From Bacteroidales bacterium (GTDB lineage Bacteria > Bacteroidota > Bacteroidia > Bacteroidales > UBA932), in NCBI GenBank assembly GCA_017427885.1, contig JAFRRW010000014.1:1-57389 (forward strand): DNA of 57,389 nt, written 5' to 3'. This document shows, one piece after another, positions 8,421 to 16,014 of this stretch (within the stretch, counting starts at the first letter, position 1; each line of letters begins with the position of its first letter). The notes under the pieces were generated by a model. The model was not told where the DNA came from. It was given only the letters and a program-made list of their open reading frames with translations, and searched no databases. A program made the position numbers and the translations under genes.

Positions 8421-9590
8421 TCAGGTCCTCAGGTCGATGAAGCATCTCTGCAGGAGGTCGGTCCTGATCACCCCGTCCCCCTCCATCATTCCCGTCAGGG
8501 AGGAGACGCTGGCATACGGAAGCCCGGTCTTCCGGCAGATCTCATCCAGGGATATCCCCCTGGTGCGACGTATTTCCCCGGCGATCGCGACAAGATCCCC
8601 GAGGGTTTTCGGATCCACGGCCGGGGAATACCTTTCCTGCACGGTCCTCACGAAATCCCTACGCCTCTCCTGGAGGGAAGGGCCCATCCCCAGGGCTTCC
8701 ACGAGGCCTTCGGCAGACCCTATTGGCTCCGCCACCTTCTCCCTTATCAGGTCAAGGCAGCCCTGGGACCTCGCGTCATCCACCCTTCCCGGAAGGGCGT
8801 ACACCTCCCTTTCATAGGAAAAGGCCAGCCTGGCCGTTATCATACCCCCTCCTTTCCTCTTGGATTCCGTGAGGACGGTTGCACGGGACAGGCCGGCGAT
8901 TATCCTGTTACGCCTGAGGAAGTTGACTTTGACGGCTCCGGTGCCGGGAGGATAATCCGTCACGAGGGCGCACAGGGGAGTGTCCGCGATGGTGGCTGCC
9001 AGGTCCCTGTGCCTCCAGGGGTAGACCTCGTCTATCCCGGTGGCCATCACCGCTATGGTGGGGGCGCCGTGCGCCAGTGCGGCCCTGTGGGCGAAGAAGT
9101 CCACCCCGTAGGCGAGGCCGCTCACGATGGCGGGGGAAGGAGAGGCTTCCGCGAGGGCCGCGGTAAGCTTTTCGGTCCACTCCTGGCCGTAGGGGGAGAA
9201 GTCCCTGGTTCCCACAACGGCGACGCAGGGACGGGAATTGAAGATTTCGTCGGGGGAGGAGACCGATTTGTAATACAGTCCCACCGGAGGGTCGTCGCAG
9301 TCCCGGAGCATCGAGGGATATCCCTCCTCTCCCAGGCCCACGAACCCGCAGCCCTTTTCCGCGAGGCCCTCGAGTTCTTCCGCGCTGCGGTCCAGTTCCT
9401 CACGGGAAATCATTTCTCCATATTTTGAGTAGGGACCGAGACATTCACGGAGGCTCTTCCCGTCGAGTCCGAACACCGCCGAACCGCTTCCGAGCCTTTC
9501 CACGAGGACCCTTCCTATCTTGGGTTCAAACCCGAATATCCTGTTCAGGGTGCACAGGCACGTTTTCTCCCTGAAAACTTGGTTTTCCAT
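8421..9590 (-). CDS. dprA: DNA-processing protein DprA (Smf)
   Basis: Binds incoming single-stranded DNA and loads RecA during natural transformation. The 389-residue product has an N-terminal SAM/HhH-like region and the Rossmann DprA core: VGTRDFSPYG, SGLAYGVDFFAHRAAL, NFLRRNRIIAGLS and YALPGRVDDARSQG. A C-terminal winged-helix region lies around residues 325-389. I chose the ATG at 9590; an in-frame GTG at 9620 adds ten non-conserved residues. It is followed by the SDR gene after a 67-base gap. Confidence 0.92.
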   Translation of the reverse strand: MENQVFREKTCLCTLNRIFGFEPKIGRVLVERLGSGSAVFGLDGKSLRECLGPYSKYGEMISREELDRSAEELEGLAEKGCGFVGLGEEGYPSMLRDCDDPPVGLYYKSVSSPDEIFNSRPCVAVVGTRDFSPYGQEWTEKLTAALAEASPSPAIVSGLAYGVDFFAHRAALAHGAPTIAVMATGIDEVYPWRHRDLAATIADTPLCALVTDYPPGTGAVKVNFLRRNRIIAGLSRATVLTESKRKGGGMITARLAFSYEREVYALPGRVDDARSQGCLDLIREKVAEPIGSAEGLVEALGMGPSLQERRRDFVRTVQERYSPAVDPKTLGDLVAIAGEIRRTRGISLDEICRKTGLPYASVSSLTGMMEGDGVIRTDLLQRCFIDLRT

Positions 9591-9638
9591 AGCCGTCAGT
9601 TTTCCCGAATTTAACCGCACGGCCCGTCAAAAACAATG

Positions 9639-9666
9639 ATCCGCCCCGGTGAAGGGCGGATTTTTT
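9639..9666. terminator. GC-rich hairpin with T-run between queA and dprA
   Basis: Perfect 8-base stem ATCCGCCC / GGGCGGAT with a 7-base loop, followed on the plus strand by a run of T. On the minus strand, the direction of queA and dprA transcription, the hairpin is followed by CATTGTTTTT, so the U-tract is slightly displaced. It could terminate or attenuate queA readthrough into dprA. Confidence 0.5.
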
Positions 9667-9705
9667 GTCTTTCTTTCGGTTTATGGATTTTTCTTCCGAT
9701 CCTGC

Positions 9706-10755
9706 CTATATCATCAGGAGGGCGTCGCCGTAAGGTCCGAAACGGTAGCCTTCGTCCATAGCCACCTGGTAGGCGTTCATCACGTTCTGGAAGCCTCCGA
9801 AGGCGGCGGCCGACATCAGCATCGTGGACTCGGGAAGGTGGAAGTTGGTCACCATCGCGTCGGGGATTGAGAAACTGTAGGGAGGGAAGATGAACTTGTT
9901 GGTCCATCCGTCATAGGGCCTGACCTCGCTGTTGGTGGTGACGAAGGTCTCGAGGCCGCGGGTGACGGTCACTCCCACCGCCAGTACCTTGTGGCCTCCG
10001 TTCTTCGCCTTGTTGATGATCTGGGCGGCCTCGGGGGTGATGATCAGCCTCTCGGAGTCCATCCTGTGCTTCGACAGGTCCTCGACGTCCACCTTGCGGA
10101 AGTGTCCGATGCCCATATGGACGGTTATGAAGGCCTTGTCGATGTCCTTCAGGATCATCCTGTTGAACAGTTCCCTGCTGAAATGGAGGCCTGCGGCGGG
10201 TACGGACACCGCTCCTTCGTGGGCGGCGAAGATGGTCTGGAAATTCTCGTTGTCCTCTGGGGTGATCTTGGGCTTCACCCACTTCGGAACGGGAATTTCT
10301 CCGAGGTTGAAGAGGGTCTGCTTGAATTCCTCGTAGGGACCGTCGTACAGGAACCTCAGGGTCCTGCCCCTGGAGGTGGTGTTGTCTATGACTTCGGCCA
10401 CGAGGCTCTGGTCCTCTCCGAAATAGAGTTTGTTCCCTATCCTTATCTTCCTGGCTGGATCGACGATGACATCCCAAAGCCTCTGCTCGCGGTTGAGTTC
10501 CCTGAGGAGGAAGACCATTATGTCGGCCCAGGTCTTTTCCTTCTTGCCGTACAGCCTGGCGGGGAAGACCTTGGTGTCGTTGAGGACGAAGCAGTCGCCC
10601 TTGCCGAAATAATCGATGATGTCCTTGAACAGCCTGTGCTCGATTTCGCCCGTGTCCTTGTGGAGGACCATCAGTTTGCATTCGTCACGCCACCTTGTAG
10701 GCTCCTGGGCGATCTTGTCCTTGGGGAGGAGGAATTGGAATTGGGATAGTTTCAT
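9706..10755 (-). CDS. queA: S-adenosylmethionine:tRNA ribosyltransferase-isomerase
   Basis: Transfers and isomerises the ribosyl part of SAM onto preQ1-tRNA to give epoxyqueuosine, the penultimate step of queuosine synthesis. The 349 residues match the usual length. The start has the family pattern FLLPKDKIAQEP. The centre has AAGLHFS, and the C-terminus has NFHLPESTMLM with the flanking SAAAFGG. The start is the ATG at 10755. It is preceded by an 80-base AT-richer gap after the NUDIX gene and followed by a hairpin at 9639. Confidence 0.95.
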   Translation of the reverse strand: MKLSQFQFLLPKDKIAQEPTRWRDECKLMVLHKDTGEIEHRLFKDIIDYFGKGDCFVLNDTKVFPARLYGKKEKTWADIMVFLLRELNREQRLWDVIVDPARKIRIGNKLYFGEDQSLVAEVIDNTTSRGRTLRFLYDGPYEEFKQTLFNLGEIPVPKWVKPKITPEDNENFQTIFAAHEGAVSVPAAGLHFSRELFNRMILKDIDKAFITVHMGIGHFRKVDVEDLSKHRMDSERLIITPEAAQIINKAKNGGHKVLAVGVTVTRGLETFVTTNSEVRPYDGWTNKFIFPPYSFSIPDAMVTNFHLPESTMLMSAAAFGGFQNVMNAYQVAMDEGYRFGPYGDALLMI

Positions 10756-10835
10756 ATTTCAGAACACGTCAATTGAGTAAGATACTTCTATTATACGTCA
10801 GAAATACCGAATAAGTTTCAACCTGCAGGGGGAAA

Positions 10836-11447
10836 TTATACCCTTGCCTCGCGGAATACCTCCTGAATGGACGGATAGGTGTTTTTAAGGTAGGGGGGAA
10901 GGCTGGATTTCGCCACCCAGGCGGCCTGGCTGATGTCCTCTTCCCGCTGCGGGGTGAGGTCGACGGGGTTGGTGTAGAGCATGTCATACCACCAGGTGTG
11001 CTTGAGGTGCCACACCCCGTCCCTCCTGTAGCAATGGTGGGTGATGCAGATCAGGTCCCTGATCTCCAGTTCAAGCACTCCCGTCTCCTCCTGAACTTCT
11101 CTCATGGCCGTCACCCTTATGTCCTCTCCGTTCTCCTGATGTCCCTTGGGAAGGTCCCAGAGCCCGTTCCTCCTTATCAGGAGATAGTCGTTCCTGCGGT
11201 TGGAGACTAGGCCTCCCGCCGCATTGACCTCCCTGAACTCGCCGCAGATCCTCCTGAAGGCGGCCTCGGTATCGGTGTCGGGGATATATATCCTCGACAG
11301 GGTGCGGGAGGTCTCGAACATTTCCACCAGGGTGCGGACGGAAGGTCTGTCCCCGGGATGGAATTCGATCGAGTTGGGATCGGACAGGGCCTGTTCGCCC
11401 GGAGGGCAGATTATCAGGCAGCGGTTTTCAAAATATATTTTGTGCAT
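10836..11447 (-). CDS. NUDIX hydrolase with N-terminal extension
   Basis: Hydrolyses a nucleoside diphosphate linked to another moiety; the substrate is unknown. The 203-residue product has the complete Nudix box from LPKGHQENGED through REVQEETG around residues 115-140. About 60-90 N-terminal residues lie ahead of it and are not part of the fold. The frame is open to 11633 but I chose the ATG at 11447, because a TAAATTTG promoter box at 11492-11499 would place the transcript start near 11485. It is divergent from pyrE. Confidence 0.85.
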   Translation of the reverse strand: MHKIYFENRCLIICPPGEQALSDPNSIEFHPGDRPSVRTLVEMFETSRTLSRIYIPDTDTEAAFRRICGEFREVNAAGGLVSNRRNDYLLIRRNGLWDLPKGHQENGEDIRVTAMREVQEETGVLELEIRDLICITHHCYRRDGVWHLKHTWWYDMLYTNPVDLTPQREEDISQAAWVAKSSLPPYLKNTYPSIQEVFREARV

Positions 11448-11474
11448 TATGTGCGGGGACGGCGGGAAAAATCG

Positions 11475-11482
11475 TATCTTTG
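11475..11482 (+). promoter_or_regulatory. TAnnTTTG -7 box upstream of pyrE
   Basis: TATCTTTG, an exact consensus match, 32 bases before the pyrE ATG. It is 9 bases from the opposite-strand box at 11492-11499. Confidence 0.65.
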
Positions 11483-11491
11483 CAAGGACCG

Positions 11492-11499
11492 CAAATTTA
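11492..11499 (-). promoter_or_regulatory. TAnnTTTG -7 box upstream of the NUDIX gene
   Basis: The minus strand reads TAAATTTG, an exact consensus match, 44 bases before the chosen NUDIX start. Together with 11475-11482 it forms a face-to-face pair in which the two transcripts would overlap. Confidence 0.65.
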
Positions 11500-11514
11500 T
11501 GAAGTTTTTTCGAA

Positions 11515-12147
11515 ATGACAGACATTGAAAGGAATCTTGCCGGGGAACTCCTCGAAATCGGCGCCGTCCTGCTCCGTCCCGACGAGCCTTTCACCTGGGC
11601 CTCTGGCTGGAAGTCCCCCATATATTGCGACAACAGGAGGATCCTCTCCTATCCCGGACTGAGGGAGAAGGTGGCCGGATGGCTATGCGAGAAGGCCGCC
11701 CTGATCTGTCCCGATGCGGAAGTAGTCGCCGGCGTGGCCACGGGTGCCATCGCCCACGGCGTCCTCGTCGCCCAGAAATTGGGCAGGCCCTTCGTCTATG
11801 TCCGTTCAGCCCGCAAGGACCACGGCACCGGTTCGAGGATCGAGGGCGTCCTGAAAAAGGGCTCCAGGGTGGTCGTGATAGAGGATCTGGTCTCGACGGG
11901 AAAGAGCAGCCTTTCGGCCGTGAGGGCCCTTCGGGAGGCCGGAGCCGACGTTCGGGGAATGGCTGCTATCTTCACCTATTCCTTCCCTGAAGCTGAAAAG
12001 GCTTTTGCGGACGATGGAGTGAGGCTGGAGACTCTCTCCAACTATCCCGCTCTGGTCCAGGTGGCCGCGGAGAAGGGGAGGCTTTCCCCGGAAGAGGCGG
12101 AAACCCTCGGGAAATGGAGGGAAAACCCTTCTGAGTGGAACAGATAA
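11515..12147 (+). CDS. pyrE: Orotate phosphoribosyltransferase
   Basis: Makes OMP from orotate and PRPP in pyrimidine synthesis. The 210-residue product has FTWASGWKSPIYCDNR near the start, the YVRSARKDHGTGSRIEG loop, and the PRPP-binding motif VVVIEDLVSTGKSS near residues 120-133, followed by ALREAGADVRG. It starts a plus-strand run; the SRPBCC gene begins 12 bases after its stop, so they are probably co-transcribed. Confidence 0.95.
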   Translation: MTDIERNLAGELLEIGAVLLRPDEPFTWASGWKSPIYCDNRRILSYPGLREKVAGWLCEKAALICPDAEVVAGVATGAIAHGVLVAQKLGRPFVYVRSARKDHGTGSRIEGVLKKGSRVVVIEDLVSTGKSSLSAVRALREAGADVRGMAAIFTYSFPEAEKAFADDGVRLETLSNYPALVQVAAEKGRLSPEEAETLGKWRENPSEWNR

Positions 12148-12159
12148 AATGGTCAGACA

Positions 12160-12633
12160 ATGGCAACAGAGATAGAAAGCAAGCACGCAGTTGTGTCCAA
12201 ATCGCCGGCCGAACTCTATATGGCGTTCACCGATATGAGGAATTTCCTCCAGTTCCTTCCGGAAGACAAGAAGGAAGGGGTGGAGGCCGACTACGACAGC
12301 ATCAGCGCCAACGTCCAGGGGTTCAACCTTGGACTGAGGGTGAACGACCGCACGCCTTATTCCAGCATCAACTTCACGGACAACGGTTCCCCCTTCCCTT
12401 TCAGCATTACGATGCATTTCGACCCGGTGCCCGAGGCGGATCCTTACAAGACCGACCTCCACATCGAGATGTCCGCGGAAATCAACTTCATGATGAAGAT
12501 GATGCTCGGGGGGAAACTCAAGGAGGCGATGGACAAGATAGTGGATTCCCTCGCCGCGGTTTCTGAAGGGCGGATGCCCGAGGGGATGACCCAGGAGCAG
12601 ATGGACGAGATCCGCAAGAAATACGATATCTGA
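12160..12633 (+). CDS. SRPBCC (START-like) fold protein
   Basis: Small helix-grip-fold protein of 157 residues with no assigned reaction. The N-terminus has the typical SRPBCC opening (SKHAVVSKSPAELYMAFTDM). Alternating beta-strand pattern runs through the middle, and a long C-terminal amphipathic helix covers KLKEAMDKIVDSLAAVSE. The last 20 residues are acidic and methionine-rich. It sits between pyrE (12 bases upstream) and the RNA methyltransferase gene (1 base downstream). A ligand-binding or chaperone-like role is possible but not shown. Confidence 0.75.
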   Translation: MATEIESKHAVVSKSPAELYMAFTDMRNFLQFLPEDKKEGVEADYDSISANVQGFNLGLRVNDRTPYSSINFTDNGSPFPFSITMHFDPVPEADPYKTDLHIEMSAEINFMMKMMLGGKLKEAMDKIVDSLAAVSEGRMPEGMTQEQMDEIRKKYDI

Positions 12634-12634
12634 A

Positions 12635-14008
12635 ATGTTGCATTCCATCCTGGAAAGGGCTTTGGGAGCCGAAAAGGCGGAGGTGTGCCTGCCGGCCTTC
12701 TCCCTTCCCTCCTCGGTGTCGATCCGTTACAATCCTTCAAAGGTCTCCTCTCCGGAGGAGGAACTATCCTCTCTCGATATCCTGAAAAAGTCTTCCTGGT
12801 GCAGTTGGGGCCGGGACCTTTCCTCCCGTCCGGTATTCACCCTCGACCCCCTATTCCACGCAGGCTGCTACTATGTCCAGGACTCTTCGGCGATGTTCCC
12901 GGGGATGATATTCCGCAAGGAACTGCTTGAGAATCACCTTGATTCCCTTGGAAGACCTTTGCGTGTACTGGATCTCTGCGCCGCTCCCGGCGGCAAGTCC
13001 ACCGACCTGGCCTCCTCGCTGAGGGACTGTCTGGGAGACAGGTTCGTCCTCGTTTCCAACGAAGTGATGAAGGGCCGTGCGGCCGTCCTCTCCGACAATA
13101 TTGCGGTCTGGGGCGACCCCAACGTTGTCGTGACTTCCTGCGACCCCTCCGCCTTCGCTTCCCTCGAGGGCTTTTTCGACATAATCCTCGCTGACGTTCC
13201 CTGTTCAGGTGAAGGGATGTTCCGCAAAGATCAGAGGGCCCGGGAGGAATGGTCCCCCGAACTCGTGGAACTCTGCTCTTCCCGCCAGAGGAGGATAGTC
13301 GCCGACGTGTGGCCCGCGCTCAGGGACGGGGGTATTTTCATCTACTCCACCTGCACCTTCGAGGAGGTGGAGAACGACGGAATCGCCGGATGGATGGAGG
13401 AAAATCTCGGAGCCGAACCGCTGCTCGGCAGGAAAGGAGGAAAGAAGATGGAGGAAAACGGAGTCGTGACGACTGAGTACGGATATCTCCTGGTCCCGGG
13501 GCTCGTGGAGACGGGGGAGGGCCAGTACTGCACCGCCCTTATGAAAAAAACCTGCGGCCATGCTTGGAAAAAGGCGTTGAAGCCCCTGAAGGGAGACACT
13601 TCCCTGTCCGGTTTCAAGGATTATCTGAACATCGGATCGGAGGTGTTGAGGGCTGGGGACAAAGCCGTGGGCATACCTTCGGCGATATCCGGAGAGGTCG
13701 GGACCCTTTCAGCCCTGCATCCATTGAGAAGGGGAGTCACCGTCGGCACCCTCAAGGGGAGGGACCTGGTGCCTTCAGAAGATCTGGTGCTGAGCCTCGC
13801 CTATGCCGGAAACGCCTTCCCGCAGGCCGGTGTCGACAGGGAAACCGCCCTCCGCTATCTCAGGAGGGACAGCATAACCCTCGACGGCCAGCCTCGCGGA
13901 TATGTGGTCCTTATGTTCAAGGGACATCCCTTCGGGGTCGTGAAGAACCTCGGCAACAGGGTGAACTGCCTCCATCCCCTTTCGAGGAGGATATTGATGG
14001 AGATTTAG
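12635..14008 (+). CDS. NOL1/NOP2/Sun-family rRNA cytosine-C5 methyltransferase (RsmF-like)
   Basis: SAM-dependent RNA m5C methyltransferase, probably on 16S rRNA as for RsmF/YebU. The 457-residue product has the SAM motif LDLCAAPGGKSTDLAS near residue 112. The two catalytic cysteine motifs are present: ADVPCSGEGMFRKD near 188 and YSTCTFEE near 235. A C-terminal extension of about 150 residues resembles the RsmF C-terminal and PUA-like domains. Its stop overlaps the convergent TPR gene by 4 bases. Confidence 0.9.
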   Translation: MLHSILERALGAEKAEVCLPAFSLPSSVSIRYNPSKVSSPEEELSSLDILKKSSWCSWGRDLSSRPVFTLDPLFHAGCYYVQDSSAMFPGMIFRKELLENHLDSLGRPLRVLDLCAAPGGKSTDLASSLRDCLGDRFVLVSNEVMKGRAAVLSDNIAVWGDPNVVVTSCDPSAFASLEGFFDIILADVPCSGEGMFRKDQRAREEWSPELVELCSSRQRRIVADVWPALRDGGIFIYSTCTFEEVENDGIAGWMEENLGAEPLLGRKGGKKMEENGVVTTEYGYLLVPGLVETGEGQYCTALMKKTCGHAWKKALKPLKGDTSLSGFKDYLNIGSEVLRAGDKAVGIPSAISGEVGTLSALHPLRRGVTVGTLKGRDLVPSEDLVLSLAYAGNAFPQAGVDRETALRYLRRDSITLDGQPRGYVVLMFKGHPFGVVKNLGNRVNCLHPLSRRILMEI

Positions 14009-14943
14009 AGCGCCTTCAGGCGGGCTTCGTAGGAGAGCCTCTCAGCCTCGTTCTCAGTGGCCTTGATAAGGGTCTGAAGATATTTCTTTTCCAGTTTGAC
14101 ATCCTTCTCTGACCTTGCCAGGAGAACGCAGTTCTTCGCCGCGGTGTAGTCGTTGGGCGAGATCTTGAGAACCTTGTTGTAGTACTTCAGGGCAGTCTTG
14201 TTGTCCTTTTTATATACAAGATAATAGGATCCGAGGTTGGTCAGGAAGAGGGGATCATTGGGGTTGTACTCCAGCATCTTCTCGGAAAGCTGCCTGAAGG
14301 CCTCGAACGACTGGGGGGTGCCGAGCTTGAAGAAGGAATAGCAGTACTCCTGTATCGCGGCCTTGAAGAAATCCTTGTCCGCAACGTAATCGGGATAGGT
14401 CCACTGGGGATGGGAATGGTTGTCGTAGTCCACCAATCCCTTCAGGTCCGCCAGGGCCATGTCGGGGCTGTCCTTCTCGTAGGCCATAAGGGCTGCCGTC
14501 TTCAGGAACCTGAGGTCCAGGCGGTTGCGCTCCAGGCCGATGGCCTTGTCGATGGCGGAGGTGGCCTGGGCGAAGAGCTCGTCGTCGTAGGTGTTCACCT
14601 GGAAATAGTTGACCGTCTTGCCGAGGGAATCCTTGAGGGAGAGGGCGGGTTTCTCGCCGAGGTATTTGTCTGCGTCCATCACCTCCACGGAACTGGTCTG
14701 GCTCTTCGAGAAATAATAGGAGAACTTCGCCGTGAGCATGTCGATGTCGTCCGGATAGGCAGCCTCCCATTTCTGGATGGTGGTCTCGACTCCGACGCCT
14801 GCGGGTCCCAGCTTGGAAACCAGGAGGTTGTACTTCTCCCTGAACTCGTCACTCGTGGGCTTCTCCTGGGCGGCTGCGGGAAACAGGACCGCCGAGAGGA
14901 CCGCCGTGACAATTATCTTCCTTATCATTTTTATCATTTTCAT
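14005..14943 (-). CDS. Exported tetratricopeptide-repeat protein
   Basis: No enzymatic function is visible. About 312 residues with a signal peptide (basic start MKMIKMIRK, hydrophobic core, AAAQ cleavage-like site), so probably periplasmic. The C-terminal third has TPR-like helical pairs, for example around LGSYYLVYKKDNKTALKYYNKVLKI without the usual spacing being perfect. The frame extends to an ATG at 14955; I prefer 14943. It follows the symporter gene by about 26 bases on the same strand. Confidence 0.75.
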   Translation of the reverse strand: MKMIKMIRKIIVTAVLSAVLFPAAAQEKPTSDEFREKYNLLVSKLGPAGVGVETTIQKWEAAYPDDIDMLTAKFSYYFSKSQTSSVEVMDADKYLGEKPALSLKDSLGKTVNYFQVNTYDDELFAQATSAIDKAIGLERNRLDLRFLKTAALMAYEKDSPDMALADLKGLVDYDNHSHPQWTYPDYVADKDFFKAAIQEYCYSFFKLGTPQSFEAFRQLSEKMLEYNPNDPLFLTNLGSYYLVYKKDNKTALKYYNKVLKISPNDYTAAKNCVLLARSEKDVKLEKKYLQTLIKATENEAERLSYEARLKAL

Positions 14944-14969
14944 ATCGTTGATCATTTCAAAACAGACTC

Positions 14970-15938
14970 CTAAAATCGTGCCTGCCTGTGCTCATACAGT
15001 TCCCAGGAGTTGATGATGTTCTGCCAGATGGCGTACAGCCCTCCGGCGATTGATGTCACAGGGGTGAGGAAGGTGAAACAGACCCAGATGAGGAAGCCGT
15101 TGTTCTTCTGCCCGAGGGATTGGCCGGCGGTGATTTCGCAGATCCGTCCGCCCCGTTTCCCGATCTTCCTTCCGAGCCAGAACTGCAGGATGCAGCTCAC
15201 GAGGGAAATCAGCCCGATTCCGGCGATTATCCACAGCGGCAGGTGGCTTTCCACCAGGGATTTGGTGGCAAGGGCGATGGCCATCGCAAGGCATATCCCC
15301 CAGACGTAGAAGGCCCAGTCGGCGACTTTCGCAAGCCTTTCCTGAAGCCTCTTGCAGGTGAACCGGATGATCCAGGCGGCCAGGCAGGGGAGGAGGAGGA
15401 TGGAGAACACCCTGGTGAGGATCTTGAAAAATGCGGCGGCGAAGGAGAGGCTGATTGAAGGATTGACCTTCGGGAGCATAAGGGGCAGGAGGATGGCCGC
15501 CAGGCAGTTGGTCATCACCACGCAGGCCATGTCCCCGGGGAGGTCTCCTCCCAGTTTCCTCGTGATTACTCCGGAAGCGGCAGCCGTGGGGCAGATGATG
15601 CAAAGCATCGCGGTCTCTACGAGCACCTTGGTGGGCGCTTCCTTCATCGAGGCCGCCCAGAAGGCGAAGGCGAGGAAGGTCACGGCCTGGAAGAGAAGGA
15701 TCCAGATGTGCCATTTCCTCGGCCTGAGGTCGTGGGGGGAGATGAGGTTGAACTGCAGGAAGAGCATTATTCCCACCAGGACCGGTTGTGCTTCCTTCAG
15801 CGCCCTGTCGATGATGGGTTCCGCGGTGTCGAGTGTCGGAAGGAAATGGTAGAAAAGATAGAAGGCCGCCCCGAATGTCATCGCCAGCGGCAGCATCCAA
15901 TCCTTAATGAACTGCAGAAATGACCGTTTTTCGTCCAT
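14970..15938 (-). CDS. Bile acid:sodium symporter family transporter
   Basis: Inner-membrane secondary transporter of the BASS/SBF superfamily; the substrate cannot be inferred. The 322-residue product has about nine to ten hydrophobic segments and a family-like first half (IICPTAAASGVITRKLGGD) resembling the crossover region that binds sodium. The frame runs up to 16115, but I chose the ATG at 15938 (MDEKRSFLQF). The longer N-terminus would cross the promoter and 5' end of the divergent peptidase gene. Confidence 0.75.
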   Translation of the reverse strand: MDEKRSFLQFIKDWMLPLAMTFGAAFYLFYHFLPTLDTAEPIIDRALKEAQPVLVGIMLFLQFNLISPHDLRPRKWHIWILLFQAVTFLAFAFWAASMKEAPTKVLVETAMLCIICPTAAASGVITRKLGGDLPGDMACVVMTNCLAAILLPLMLPKVNPSISLSFAAAFFKILTRVFSILLLPCLAAWIIRFTCKRLQERLAKVADWAFYVWGICLAMAIALATKSLVESHLPLWIIAGIGLISLVSCILQFWLGRKIGKRGGRICEITAGQSLGQKNNGFLIWVCFTFLTPVTSIAGGLYAIWQNIINSWELYEHRQARF

Positions 15939-15973
15939 ATCCTCGAATGGACAGCAAATATCGGAAAAAATGA

Positions 15974-15981
15974 TAACTTTG
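15974..15981 (+). promoter_or_regulatory. TAnnTTTG -7 box upstream of the M13 peptidase gene
   Basis: TAACTTTG, an exact consensus match, 33 bases before the ATG at 16015. Confidence 0.6.
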
Positions 15982-16014
15982 CAAGGTTGATCCGGAATAT
16001 AAATTACTATTGAT

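Noticed and set aside
7938-9428. Plus-strand open frame of 496 codons spanning SDR and dprA antisense
   Set aside because: It crosses the boundary of two real minus-strand genes and has no coherent domain.
10756-10835. Possible preQ1 riboswitch upstream of queA, and a TTGAAA/TATAAT sigma-70-like pair
   Set aside because: I could not form the preQ1 pseudoknot from the sequence. The promoter-like pair has a spacing of about 20 and is not the Bacteroidetes type, so it may be chance.
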